Shown: positions 33,827 through 43,976 of the stretch, piece by piece
How the letters are laid out: the number at the start of each line of letters is the position of its first letter
Numbering within the stretch: position 1 is the stretch's first letter
NCBI GenBank assembly: GCA_031216915.1
Contig: CM062295.1
Coordinates: 177,086,927-177,150,926 of the forward strand
From: Pictodentalium vernedei
Taxonomy: Eukaryota > Mollusca > Scaphopoda > Dentaliida > Dentaliidae
Direction of reading: 5' to 3'
Length of the DNA: 64,000 nucleotides
The notes under the pieces: generated by a model
The model's input: only the letters and a program-made list of their open reading frames with translations
Databases searched by the model: none
Told to the model about the DNA's origin: nothing
Translations under genes and position numbers: made by a program

Positions 33827-34510
33827 GGGGGCCAAAAAAAATTTGAAAGTGGGTCATGCTCATACCTTAAACATGGTATGACCTATAGACCAGGAACCAA
33901 CACTAAATGAGTCGAAAATAATCGATGGGGATTCAAAGTATGGGTCAAGATCACTGAGGTCAACCAGGAGTCACTGAGTGCATTTTTAATATTGCTGGAA
34001 ATCGCATTTTATGCCCCCACCCAAATCATCCACGTAGTTCATACAAGTATTTTTACACTCAAAAAAGGCAGGGCCAAAATGTTCGGAAGTGGGTCAAGCT
34101 CTTATCTCTAGAATGGTATGACGTATGGACCTGGGACCAGCACCAAATGAGTCGATAGTCATTGGAGGTTCAGAATATGGGTCATGTTCTCCGAGGTCAT
34201 CCAGGGGTCATTGGGTGCATTTTTCAGGATTGTTAGAGATCGCATTTTATGACCCCCTAATGTATTACCGATGTTCGTACTTGTATTTTTCTACTCAAAA
34301 AAGTGGGCGTGGCTATACATTTTGAAAGTGGGTCACACTCATATCCCAAGCATGGTATGAAGTATGCACCTGGGACCAACACCAAATGAGTCGAAATGTA
34401 TCGGAGGTTCAAAATATGGGTCATGATCACTGTGTCACCCAGGGATCACTGAGTGCATTTTTGATAATTGCTAGAAATTGTATTCATATCCCCCAATGCT
34501 TTCAAATGCG
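33827..34510 (+). repeat. ~240-bp tandem repeat, about 3 units
   Basis: Each unit has GAAAGTGGGTCA-type start, CATGGTATGACCTAT, ACCAACACTAAATGAGTCG, TATGGGTCA.GATCACTGAGG and GGTCACTGAGTGCATTTTT. Starts fall near 33,830, 34,075 and 34,315. A fading trailer reaches about 34,600. Confidence 0.85.
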
Positions 34511-34627
34511 CCCATTTTTAGAGTATGGTATAATCTAAGGCTAAAAATAGATAGAGCCAAAAATGTTGAACCTATGCTGATATCTCTAGCATTACTGAGG
34601 CCGGTTTGATCTAAAATACGTACCAGT

Positions 34628-34946
34628 TGTTATCATTTTTTGTCATTGCAGTATTTTGCTACTTCCGGTTGTTTTCTTATAGCTGATAAACCAATGTATC
34701 TCATTGATTGTTTCGATTCTTGTGTCTGTTGTTTTCTAGTTGGTTGATTCTATAGCGAGGGATAAATCATATTCGGATTTTCCAACTCGAATTGGCTATA
34801 TAAGGCCGCATTCACTTCTTGGCATTGAAACTCTGATTCAGCTACTCCGGTTCAGCTGCCTTGTTAAGGTTAGTTGAGGGGCAGCTACTTGCTCTCCTAT
34901 CCAGAGGTGTTAAGAACCATAATTTATTGGTCGCGTTGTGTTAACA
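34628..34946 (+). mobile_element. Possible solo LTR-like segment
   Basis: The segment begins TGTTA and ends TAACA (inverted 5-bp tips) and has a TATATAAGGC box at about 34,796. Seventeen bases later lies TGGCGCCGGGCGGG, like the primer-binding side of Gypsy elements. There is no second LTR or coding region, so this is weak and could be coincidence. Confidence 0.3.
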
Positions 34947-34989
34947 ACTGAGACCTATGGTTTGGCGCCGGGCGGGCGGACAGGTGGTC

Positions 34990-35680
34990 GTCCTCGTTAC
35001 AGCAATAACTTGAACAAACGTTCTCCGATTTGGCTAATATTTGCCATACAGGTTTTTACAATAATATCTCAAGCAAGTTCGAAAACTCACTCGCCCGATT
35101 TTTCGTTACAGAGTTGTGGGCCTTAATTTGTCAATCTTTACGAATTTTGAGCTCGTTGGCGCGATAAGCCAATAACTTGAACAAACGTTCACCGATTTGA
35201 CTAATATTTGCCATACAGGTCTTTTACAAGAATATCTCAAGCAAGTTCGAAAACTGGCCCGGACCGATATCTTTCGTTGCAGAGTTATGGGATTTAAGTA
35301 GTCATTTTTACGAATTTAAGGCTCGTTAGCACAATAACTTCAATAAACACTCTCCAGTTGGACTAATATTTGCCATACAGGTCTTTTGCAAGAATATCTC
35401 AAGCAAGTTCGAACACTAGCCAGGCCCAGTTTATCGTTACAGAGTTATTGACCTTAATTAGTCGAATTTTATGAATGTAGAGCTCGTTAGTGCAATAATT
35501 TGAACAAACGTTGTCCGATTTAACTAATATTTGCCATACAGGTCTTTTGCAATAATATTTCAAGCGGGTTAAAAAACTGGACCAGTACGAATTTTCATAA
35601 CAGAGTTATGTGCCTTAATTAATTTTTACGAATTCTGAACTTATTAGCATTATAACTTAATAAAAGGTTCCAGATTTGAC
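34990..35680 (+). repeat. ~155-bp tandem repeat, about 4.5 units
   Basis: Each unit reads CAATAACTTGAACAAACGTT, CTAATATTTGCCATACAGG, ATATCTCAAGCAAGTTCG and GTTACAGAGTT.TGGGCCTT. Units start near 35,001, 35,168, 35,331 and 35,490, with a decayed last one. Confidence 0.88.
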
Positions 35681-36534
35681 AACTGGCATATGATTGATAA
35701 CCGGCTTATGGACATGTAACATTCTCCGATTGCCACCAGAACTCGACACCTGCATCTCCGATGCGCACCTCTTGTTATTACTCCTCTACGTAGAGCACAT
35801 ATGCCAGTAAAGTCGACATCACATGACGTGGCGTTCAATTGCGCTCAATGTAAGGGAGTAACCCAGTTAAGGTCAGTCATACCAAAGATAAATGATTGTC
35901 AGTCTATGGCCACTCAAGAGTTTTTTTCTGGGTTTGTGAAATAGAGGATGAGGAGGTGTAGGAGGGACTTTATTCAGCAGTACACAAGCAGATAGTACAA
36001 TGAATTTGAAAAACTATTCTGGTAAAATAAAATGTAAACCACTCACACAGACTCGAATTTACGGATCACAGTAAATTCTATTTCTCTAGTTAGATATGAT
36101 TTTCTTTCCCAGAATTGGCAATTATCAAACTCGACTGACATGTTCAAATTCGGCCGATATAAAGCCTTTCTAGACATGGTATGGACCAAACTAGGGTTAT
36201 CTTCCTTGATGCTTTGCTAGATGCAACCGGTTTGTTTCCATCGAAATGTTCACAGTTATTCGTCGGACGCAATCAGGAAAATTGACGTTGTCAGGCATGG
36301 TGGAGTGGTTTGAAGCCGCGTTTTGTGTGATGAGATAGTAATGATTATGTGGACGAAGAAAAAAAGAAGAGAATTGTACAGAAACTTTATCGCAAACTAA
36401 AATTCAGAGTCGCAAGCGGAGATTTGTCGAAGTGGGGAAGAGGTAGTTCAGTTTTCCGAATGTCACGGCCTCCCCAGTGCGGAGGCCAAGCCGTTCGGAT
36501 AACTGGACCAGGAGAAGACAAAGCTTTAGACTTT
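35681..36534. other. Intronic stretch without a recognised gene
   Basis: The frame at 36,349-36,582 (77 codons, + strand) was examined. It resembles no known family and runs into a hAT-like element. Confidence 0.5.
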
Positions 36535-36542
36535 GTGAAAAG

Positions 36543-37281
36543 CAGTGCCGGCGCCAGAAATTTTTTTGTGGGGGGCAACTAGGGGGGCAGACTCCCATGA
36601 AGGGGGGCAAATACGTAAAGGATCATATCATTACTTTGTTATGAGGTAGTCCAAACTTGGACCCAAAGTCCGTAATATACTTTTTTGGTTTGGTACGTCC
36701 TGTGGACGTACCAAACCAAAAAATTATATTAAGTTCTTTGGGTCCAAGTTTCGACTAAATGTAATGGTAATTAGCGGTCCTCCTTTCAAAAAATCCTGGA
36801 TCCGCGTCTGGTGGGTCTGTGCGTGAGAGAGAGAGAGAGAGAGAGAGACTCATAATGCCCGTCTGTCATAATGCGAAATCCATGAATTTTTTTAGACAAG
36901 GGATATGGATAGACATGCCTTTGTTGGCTCATAACTTAATTATAACTTATAAGTATCTGCATACGAGTCTTTAAATCTCTACTGCCTGGATGTGTTCATC
37001 AGCTACCGTGAGGCTTTGGGCTAAGTGTGTATGGGAAATTATTGGGAATAAAAAAGAGAGGGGTGTGTGTGTGAGAGAGTGACTGAATGTGTTTGTGTGT
37101 GAGGGTGGATGGAAATGCATGCGAGATGGTTGGGGGGGAGGGCAACTGGGGGGGGGGGGGGGGCAAAGCCTTCGTTTTTTTTTTTTTTTTTTTTTTGGGG
37201 GGGGGGGGGGGGGGGGCAAATGCCCCCACCCCCCACCCCCCATGCCCCCACCCCACCCCCCCCCGCGTAGCGCCGCCACTG
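36543..37281. mobile_element. hAT-like non-autonomous element with exact 8-bp target duplication
   Basis: Left end CAGTGCCGGCGCCAG and right end TAGCGCCGCCACTG are near-complementary. GTGAAAAG directly flanks both (36,535-36,542 and 37,282-37,289), an exact 8-bp duplication as hAT elements make. Subterminal parts are poly-G/poly-C rich (GGGGGGCAA and its mirror). It contains the palindromic MITE at 36,651-36,755, so that one inserted later. No transposase is present. Confidence 0.85.
36651..36755. mobile_element. Palindromic MITE, TTTGGTTTGGTACGTCC family, copy 2
   Basis: Inner arms TTTGGTTTGGTACGTCC and GGACGTACCAAACC meet at CTGT. Outer arms AACTTGGACCCAAAG and CTTTGGGTCCAAGTTT complete the symmetry. 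Partner of 12,456-12,562. Nested in the hAT-like element above. Confidence 0.82.
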
Positions 37282-37371
37282 GTGAAAAGAATGAGAAACA
37301 ATAACACTACCCGAAACTGTAAGAGATCAGAATTTCTGTAATAATTTTGGGGGCTTTAATAAATAAACAGG

Positions 37372-37510
37372 TTATTACTTGATTAATTTCATACCGGCGG
37401 AGATAACAGCTCTCGGTAACTTCACATCGGCCTTCGACCTTCAGTCTCAAGCTCATATGAAGTTACCTGTGGATGATATCTTGGTCGATATGAAACTAAC
37501 CAAGTAATAA
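37372..37510. repeat. Fold-back repeat, ~65-bp arms
   Basis: TTATTACTTGATTAATTTCA pairs with TGAAACTAACCAAGTAATAA, and GGTAACTTCA with TGAAGTTACC further in. The centre (about 37,440) is imperfect. Likely a palindromic MITE. Confidence 0.75.
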
Positions 37511-38305
37511 CGTCTAATTATTTCGTATGTTCTATCTTACCGGGCCGATGGTATCCTGTGTCGTAATACACTGTCGGAAATGGCTAGGTAATGACTATTG
37601 ACGTCAGAAGATGGCCGCTTAGATTGCACTTGTCGCAAGGCATGTGTGGTCGCCCATGGGGTCACTCAAAGATGGGACTTTCGGGTACGTAATATACTAC
37701 TGATAAATTCATGAGTACGGGGATGCTCGTGGGAGATGGTTGGGTATGTGGGTATGGTTTGTGTCTTTGTAATGGTGTTTATTATGCCAGTAATTGTTAT
37801 TGACCAGTCAGCTTCAATATCTAGTGACCTTATATGAGACTGTGTATCATCGAGCTGACCGTATATAGAGCTTATATACGGTCAGTTCCGACATTTTGTT
37901 TTTGACATCCAACGCTCGCTTCGATGTTTTTCGTAATTTCGCGTGTTCAACGAACAACAAATAATTTCGCGTGTGTGTCTGTTGAGCAACGTACAACTAT
38001 AATACGTTTCTTCCAGTCTTTAAGAAATTTTAATAAACAAATGTAAATAAATACAATAAATAAACCACTAAAACGACATGTATAGAAGCCAACTGGCACT
38101 GTCTGAGACGAACTCAGGCGAGAATCCTTACCCGAATAATCTGCCCTTCTCAGTTCATGCAAATATTTTCGAGTTACTCCCCCTGGACTGTAAATTTTAT
38201 CGTCTGTTGTGTTTTGATTTGAATGATTGAACTTGAAGGATGATCGATATCGAACATAAATTACACTTATGGTTGTGTCTCTTTCAAAGGACTGGCATAA
38301 TAAAT
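37511..38305. other. Intronic stretch with one small hairpin
   Basis: TGACCGTATATA and TATATACGGTCA form a hairpin at 37,856-37,884. No gene was recognised. Confidence 0.5.
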
Positions 38306-38308
38306 ACG

Positions 38309-38430
38309 TTATGGGGCATTCAGGGGGCGGATATGGTGTGATATAAGGCCTAGCGAGATCAATATTGAGCCTAATATTGATCTCGCTTCGCCTAATATCA
38401 CACCATATCCGCCCCCTGAAAGCCCCATAT
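38309..38430. repeat. Palindrome, ~55-bp arms
   Basis: GGGGGCGGATATGGTGTGAT pairs with ATCACACCATATCCGCCCCC, continuing into AGCGAGATCAATATT/AATATTGATCTCGCT around a 6-bp spacer. Three small differences are seen between arms. Confidence 0.88.
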
Positions 38431-38601
38431 CTTATAATGAATAATGTTGGTTCAGGACGATACCAACTGTGATTGTGCTCCTTTGGCCTGCTGATAAAAT
38501 AAATATCTCAGTGAATACTTCATTTTGCATGAGAACCACTATTTTTTCATTACTTCTAGGTGTGTATAAAATCATTCATAAGTCACTCTTGTGTATTTCA
38601 G

Positions 38602-38719
38602 TTCATCCAGTGAATGAAAATCCATTGGTACAAGTTGAAGAAACGGAAGTTACATTGGGTAAGCCGTGGAATTTTCCATCCTATGGATGGGACAATGAAT
38701 ATGGAGAAACAAAATGCTT
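38602..38719 (+). CDS. OvoA: OvoA exon C
   Basis: 118 nt run from after TATTTCAG to before GTACGT. It completes the codon left by exon B and encodes HPVNENPLVQVEETEVTLGKP, then WNFPSYGWDNEYGET. VTLGKP and FPSYGWDNEYG are typical of the start of the formylglycine-generating-enzyme-like (sulfatase-modifying factor) domain of OvoA/EgtB, which builds part of the active-site pocket. It leaves two bases, filled by the first base of exon D. Intron B is 7.4 kb. Confidence 0.9.
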
Positions 38720-38794
38720 GTACGTGTTACCTAAAAGGTTAATTAGTTCTTTAACCCAAAATATTCGTTTTCAAATGCAGAGCAAATGTAAGAA

Positions 38795-39046
38795 TTAACC
38801 CTTTACCTAACCTGAAAAGCAGACGACACTTGCAAAAATAATTCTTGAATAACTAATTTTTTTCATTTTTTGTCCCCAAAACATAGGTTATGACCCCTCG
38901 TTGGAACGAGCTCGACGAGCTCGTTCCAACGAGGGGTCATGACCTATGTTTTTGAGACAAAAAATGAAAAAAATAATGAAAATTAATTGGCGATTTTTGA
39001 GAATAGCGCTGGCCGTATTTGGCCGTTACGTTAGGTAAAGGGTTAA
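38795..39046. mobile_element. TTAA MITE, copy 4 (252 bp, best preserved)
   Basis: Both ends are intact (TTAACCCTTTACCTAACC and GTTAGGTAAAGGGTTAA). The core arms around GAACGAGCTCGACGAGCTCG are nearly perfect for about 50 bases. It begins 76 bases after OvoA exon C. Confidence 0.92.
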
Positions 39047-39309
39047 GGAACAGCAAAACAAAAATTGAAGAAGATCAACATTTATTCTCAATAATTTTGT
39101 GTACTATGAATCAGTAGCATGTTAATCTTTTGAACCAAAGTGTTGTCTTTCAGGTTAATCGAATTTGCCCCCCCCCCCCCACCCCCACCCCGAGAACCTC
39201 GGGAGATTAAGCAGAGCTTATTTACTGTAATAAATAAGCTTTGTGTAAAATAGATGTCATCTAAAATAGGCAACATAAGTATAAATAATTGACTAACTTT
39301 GGTTTTATC

Positions 39310-39387
39310 TGCATGTTGCGGACATGATTGGCTATTGTGCAGAAGTATGTGACCTCAGACACCAATAAATAAAGAAATAAATAAATT
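39310..39387 (+). mobile_element. SINE 3' end fragment
   Basis: GCTATTGTGCAGAAGTATGT, GACCTCAGACACCAATAAAT and a short AAATAA tail match the distal end of the full SINE at 9,105-9,475. Confidence 0.75.
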
Positions 39388-39410
39388 TCACATTCATTTT
39401 TCTAGCTAGG

Positions 39411-39467
39411 TAGACCAATTAATAATCTTAACATGCATGCTTAAAACAATATTGCTTGGTCTACCCG
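39411..39467. repeat. Short palindrome family P, copy 2
   Basis: TAGACCAATTAATAATCTTA pairs imperfectly with AACAATATTGCTTGGTCTA around a GCATGC centre. Confidence 0.6.
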
Positions 39468-39520
39468 ACAAATTCTCTTTTGCGATTCTAGCCCGATCAA
39501 GTGGCATTTCGATATTAAAA

Positions 39521-39770
39521 GGTTTACCCTTGACCTAACGTAATGAATAAAAACTGGCACACGTTGTTCACAGAAATGGCCATTCAAATTTTATAATTTG
39601 TTTCATTTTTGCCTTAAAATATAGCTTATGAACCATCATTTGGACGACCTGGACGGGATCGTTCCAACGAGGAGGAGGGGTCACGAGGTATGATTCTGAA
39701 GCCAAAAAAAATAAATGAAAATATTTAGTTACTCAAGAAATGTTTTTGCAAATGCCGTCTACTTTTAGAG

Positions 39771-39775
<5 letters not shown>
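39521..39775. mobile_element. TTAA MITE, copy 5 (decayed)
   Basis: Family features remain: CCTTGACCTAACGTAATG at the left, GACGACCTGGACGGGATCG core, and GCAAATGCCGTCTACTTTT at the right. Neither terminal TTAA is intact. The right end is overrun by a CT microsatellite. Confidence 0.65.
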
Positions 39776-39822
<47 letters not shown>

Positions 39823-39888
39823 CCTCTCTCTCTCTCTCCCTCCCTCCCTCCCTCCCTCCCTCCCTCCCTCCCTCCCTCCCTCCCTCCC
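39774..39888 (+). repeat. (CT)n/(CCCT)n microsatellite
   Basis: About 22 CT units pass into CCCT units. Reading frames here are repeat artefacts. Confidence 0.97.
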
Positions 39889-40147
39889 AACGCACACACA
39901 ACACACACTTCCAGAAGCAGTCAGTTTCTCTTGAGAACAAACCCCAAAATACCCATGCTGTTGAATACGAGGAAAGGGAAGGAACTGATGGACGCCAGAA
40001 ATATTTTGTTGGTATTCACACGTCAAAGGAAATTCTTGCACTTTCACCGAAGAAGATTCTATTTTCCTCAATCTGACATTTTACCAAATATTTGGTATAT
40101 TAGGTGATGGGACACAAATGAATTCGTTTAGGTAACATCCTTAATTT

Positions 40148-41577
40148 GGAGCATGGAGGTTGTTCGGTTCGGTTTCGGCTTTTGCTGCAAACCGAAAAAC
40201 CGAACTGACAGGCGCCAAAAAACCGGCCATAGGTTTTTGAATACTGTGACGTTAAACTTCGAAACTTACAATGACCCCCCCCCCCCCCCCCCCCTCCTCC
40301 GTAATCTCTTTTGAAAATGGCAGAGATTATCAGCAGAACGGGAAAATCTAAAAGCGATTATTTCCGTACATGTCCCTCAGTCGCTCCCACGTATATGTCG
40401 CACTCAATATTTTCAGCCAAAATACCCCCCCCCCCCCCCTGCAACTATTACCTTTGTATAAGTCGCACCCCAACAGTGAGAATAGCCGGTGGGGTCTACA
40501 CAAGAACGACTATGGCCAGTGAGTGCACAGGTACTCAGCACAAGCTGTGAAATCGAAAGAAAAAGTATATTTGATAGCATTTTTTAGTTGATGCTGACAT
40601 GCCACCATAATGGTATATAAATATTAACAAGGTACCAAACTCGCTTTTCGAAAACGATAGCACTCATCTTTGTTATACCCCCCCCCCCCCCCCCCCCTCT
40701 AATTTAATTCACATAACGTATCCAACAGTACCCGGTGTCAGTGTAAAGGGGAATGAATAAGCTTTACAGTGGTGTATTACACGACCGTTGGGTGTTCTTG
40801 GGTTGTTCATGATAACTGGGAGAAGTCTCAGAAAATGCCGAAAAACATTTAGTGGGACAAGATAGTGTACACTGGAAAGTGAGTTACGATCGACAATTAT
40901 CCGATTTATTATAAATAATTCGAGGTCCCATTGTCTATGGAGGGCAGATTCAAATGGGGGAGGGGGGGGGGGTGGGGACTCACTAAGATGTGGGGGTCCA
41001 AGGTCGAGATGGCATCTCCTAAAGGTCTTAGGCCTGAGTCAGGGTTGTGGGTATGGGAGGGTGTGTCCGCCACCCATTGGTTTGGGATCTGTGGGCCCTA
41101 CCCCAGGAAAAAATTATATTTACATAATTTGGACATTGGGGAGATATCTGAGTGTTTCTACAATGACTGACGTGGTCTTCAAAGACGCCCAGTCAGATAG
41201 GAATTTGAAGTTTTTGGGGTTTTTTTTTTTGGTGGGGGGAGGGAAAAGTGGTGGGGGAGCTAGGCCCCACCTATGGCGCTGTCACTGATGTATAGCATTT
41301 ACCAAATAGAACATATACAACAAGAATATAAACAAAAGACATACAATCTACCCCAAATTTATATTAACACTTCGTCAACTGAGTGCTAGTGAAGTGTTCT
41401 ATGTCCCAATACTGCCAGTAGGACATAGCACACTGTAAATAGCTTTCAGGTGACATTTCTGATGATGATTTAGATTAATTGAAGGGCCTGGAAATAATAC
41501 CGGCTAACCGAACCGAAACAGAGGTTTTAAAAAAAATAAAACCGAAACCGGACCTGGAAAAAACCCTCCATGCACCA
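40148..41577. mobile_element. 1.43-kb non-autonomous hAT-like element with 9-bp flanking repeat
   Basis: CCTTAATTT lies at 40,139-40,147 and again at 41,578-41,586. The ends share GCATGGAGG inverted (GGAGCATGGAGG and CCTCCATGCACCA), and both subterminal regions carry GGTTCGGTTTCGG-type sequence or its complement. The interior has several poly-C/G runs and the right end of a CAGTG-type element (to 41,287). No transposase was found. hAT elements duplicate 8 bp, and the ninth base may be chance. Confidence 0.65.
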
Positions 41578-41667
41578 CCTTAATTTCGTTACTCACTTCG
41601 CACACTGGGATTTTGTAAAATTATTTATTTTGGCTTCATGTTTTCAAAGTTTGTTTTATTATTCCAG

Positions 41668-41831
41668 TGTTCCTACTTTTGAAGCAACAAAGTATTTGAT
41701 CACCAACAGATCCTTCAAGGACTTCATCGACGATGGTGGATATACCAGAAAAGAGTTCTGGACGGAAGAAGGATGGCAATGGAAGAGTTTTAGACAGGCC
41801 AAACATCCAACATTTTGGGTGTGCGAGCACG
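41668..41831 (+). CDS. OvoA: OvoA exon D
   Basis: 164 nt after ATTCCAG, ending one base before GTAAAT. The peptide includes FVPTFEATKYLITNRSFKDF, DDGGYTRKEFWTEEGWQW and RQAKHPTFWVCEH. The VTN.EF..F...GGY...FWT.EGW pattern is the typical start of the sulfatase-modifying-factor fold in OvoA. Phase 2 in and 1 out fit its neighbours. Its donor is followed after nine bases by TTAA MITE copy 6, so the 5' splice site sits at the edge of a transposon. Confidence 0.92.
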
Positions 41832-41840
41832 GTAAATTTC

Positions 41841-42082
41841 TTAACCCTTTACCTCACATGAAAAGCAGACGACACTTGCAAACAAAGTTATTGAATAATT
41901 ATTTTTTTAAATTTTTTGTCTCAAAAACTTAGGTTATGACTCCTCATTGGAACGAGCTCGACGAGCTCGTTCCAAAGAGGGGTCATAACCTGTGTTTTTG
42001 AAACAAAAAATGACAAAATTAATTGCCGATTTTTGTGAATCGCGCTGACCGGTTTTTGTCGTTACGTTGGGTAAAGGGTTAA
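41841..42082. mobile_element. TTAA MITE, copy 6, 9 bp after an OvoA exon
   Basis: TTAACCCTTTACC at the left and GGGTAAAGGGTTAA at the right are intact. The core is GAACGAGCTCGACGAGCTCG with AAAGAGGGGTCATAACC. The element starts nine bases downstream of the exon D end. Confidence 0.92.
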
Positions 42083-42254
42083 CATTTCAACTGTACACAA
42101 CAGAAAATGTTCTTTGCTAGGACATTTCATCGATAGTGTTTTTACTCCTTAATAAAACGTGTCATTTCACCATTTCTGTGTAAGGTTGGGGAGCGGTTGA
42201 CAGGGGCGTAAACCATGTTGGTGTGAGGGCACGTCCTTCAAAAACACCTTGTCT

Positions 42255-42490
42255 CGTCAGGCAGTAATAGAGAAGAGTAGATACTCTTGCCTGATCATTG
42301 ATCTGTTCAAAGAATCCCATTGTATATGCAAAAACTTTCACAGATGGTTGCCAGTTTGGCAATATGTGAGTCGGAGCTTCCCAAGAAATTAGCAAAGACA
42401 ATCAACAATGACGAGTTAAAAGCAGTGATTACCACACAAACGCCAGAATGCATTCTCTGTCTTGCGAAGAAGTCTTTACCTTTGGAAAAA
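42255..42490 (+). repeat. Dispersed repeat D, copy 2
   Basis: It matches 32,960-33,385 without the 190-bp extra segment. AGAATGCATTCTCTG and GCGAAGAAGTCTTTACCT mark its end. The small ORFs are not conserved between the copies. Confidence 0.75.
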
Positions 42491-42730
42491 TACATAAGCT
42501 GAATAAGCACATTTTCAACCAATAGGCCCTCGGGGTTTTTGTTCTCTATCGAATGAGAAATTTGAGACCACCTCGCTTACACTTTAAAAAGCCCCAGATA
42601 AGCGACTGGAATTTGTACCCTTTGCCTATCAGCTGAGCCAAGTCCTGTGAGAGTTGGGAACACTCGACTTTCAGTATGTTAGATGTAAATGAATCTGTGA
42701 TAGGCTAGTGCGAGGGGGGTGGGGGGGGGC

Positions 42731-43135
42731 AGCGCGGTGGCGTTGCGGTAGCCGGTTCTCTTCAGATCAACGAAGTTAAGCAACGTCAAGCCCGGTTAGT
42801 CCTTGGATGGGTGACCGTCTGAGCGATCGATTCGGACTTCCGCGTTGTGTCCTTGTGCAAGACACTTAACCCCGATTGTCCACATGGGGGAACGATGACG
42901 CCGTGTACTCAGGAGTACTGCACGTCGATGGTGCGCATGTCTTCAACCAATCTGGCCCTGCCTGTGCTGTAATGCGGAGTTACGCTGTTGGGAAGCTGGC
43001 ACCTGTCGTCGTTGCTCGGTGGTTCTCTCCGGGTACTCCGGCTTCCTCCACCCGTAAAACTGTAACCGACGCGATATGACCTTGAGGGTTAAAGTATCGT
43101 TAAACCTTAATAAATAAATAAATAAATAAATAAAT
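42731..43135 (+). mobile_element. 5S rRNA-headed SINE, copy 2 (forward)
   Basis: This is the only forward copy. The head (about 42,740-42,830) reads GGTTCTCTTCAGATCAACGA, AGTTAAGCAACGTCAAGCCC and CTTGGATGGGTGACC, the 5S rRNA internal promoter region. The body continues GTTGTGTCCTTGTGCAAGAC, ATGGTGCGCATGTCTTCAAC and TTCTCTCCGGGTACTCCGG and ends AAACCTTAATAAATAAATAA. A G run precedes it. Confidence 0.88.
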
Positions 43136-43510
43136 AGATAGGCTAGTGCAGCATTTAATTGGCGAAAGACCCTCTAAGGTATCTAATGTAAGACCATATC
43201 CCACTAGATCTATTTGCAAAAAATATAACAGCAAGATTGCATTTTTTCTGTGATTTTTTGGCCTCTAAAACATTCTTTATGACCTCTTCATTAGAAAATA
43301 CTTGTTTAACATGACCCAATAAGGGGTAATCAGCTGTTTTTGAGGAAATATTTTTTAGTTATTTAAGTGTTTCTTTGTTTTTTTTGCAAGTGTCGACTTC
43401 TGGTTGTGCAAGGTTGTTTTTGTTCTGTTTGTTTGTTTTTTTGTTTGTTTGTTTGGTGTGGTGTAGCCTCACTTTCTACATCCATGATTATATCACATTT
43501 TTCTGTCTTT
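43136..43510. other. Intronic stretch, no recognised feature
   Basis: T-rich sequence with ATGACC and GGGGTAA blocks that may be traces of the TTAA family (GACCTCTTCATTAGAAAATA), too decayed to place. Confidence 0.4.
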
Positions 43511-43511
43511 T

Positions 43512-43870
43512 CTATTGGGGTTTAACGACACTTTCGATAGGCATTGTCACCTCCTGGCAGACAGTTTTACGGGTGGGATCACCCGGAGAGAATCACCGAG
43601 CAACAGTCAGACTCCCAACGTACTAATTACGCACAAGCAGGGTTAGCATTGGTTGAAGACAAGTGCACCATCGACGTGTAATACGCCTTAGTACACGGCG
43701 TTGGGCAATTGCTCAGTTAGAGAAAAGCAAAGTTGCATCATAGAACCACCGAGTAATGGCGAGTAACTGCCAGACTCTGCAGTTTACAAACCCGACACAA
43801 TCGGTTTTAGCAACGATTGAAGGCAAATACACAGTCGTCGAATTACTGCATCCGTGCAAGTATTGTTCAC
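43512..43870 (-). mobile_element. Truncated SINE, reverse, with decayed second piece
   Basis: TATTGGGGTTTAACGACACT through ACAGTTTTACGGGTGGGATC to AATACGCCTTAGTACACGGC matches the body. A second, weaker piece (AACCACCGAGTAATGGCGAG) follows at about 43,743, like a duplicated body. Confidence 0.65.
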
Positions 43871-43976
43871 ACGTGGAAAGTGACCAGTCCATGGCGGTTG
43901 TGCTATAAAGTATGAACGTACTATTATCTACATCGTTTTAAAGATTTTCATGTTATTTGTTTTCTCGTTTTTGTAG

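Noticed and set aside
36349-36582. 77-codon frame starting MDEEKKKRIVQ
   Set aside because: It runs into the hAT-like element tip, and no family match is recognised. Plausible only as chance.
36971-37341. Proline/glycine-rich frames on both strands
   Set aside because: They are produced by poly-G/C tracts of the hAT-like element.
39725-40071. Arg/Glu/Gly-rich minus-strand frames
   Set aside because: They translate the CT microsatellite.
42740-42830. 5S rRNA gene
   Set aside because: Only the promoter-containing stretch matches and it continues directly into a SINE body. It is a SINE head, not a 5S gene. The same holds for 21,868-21,955 and 58,325-58,412.
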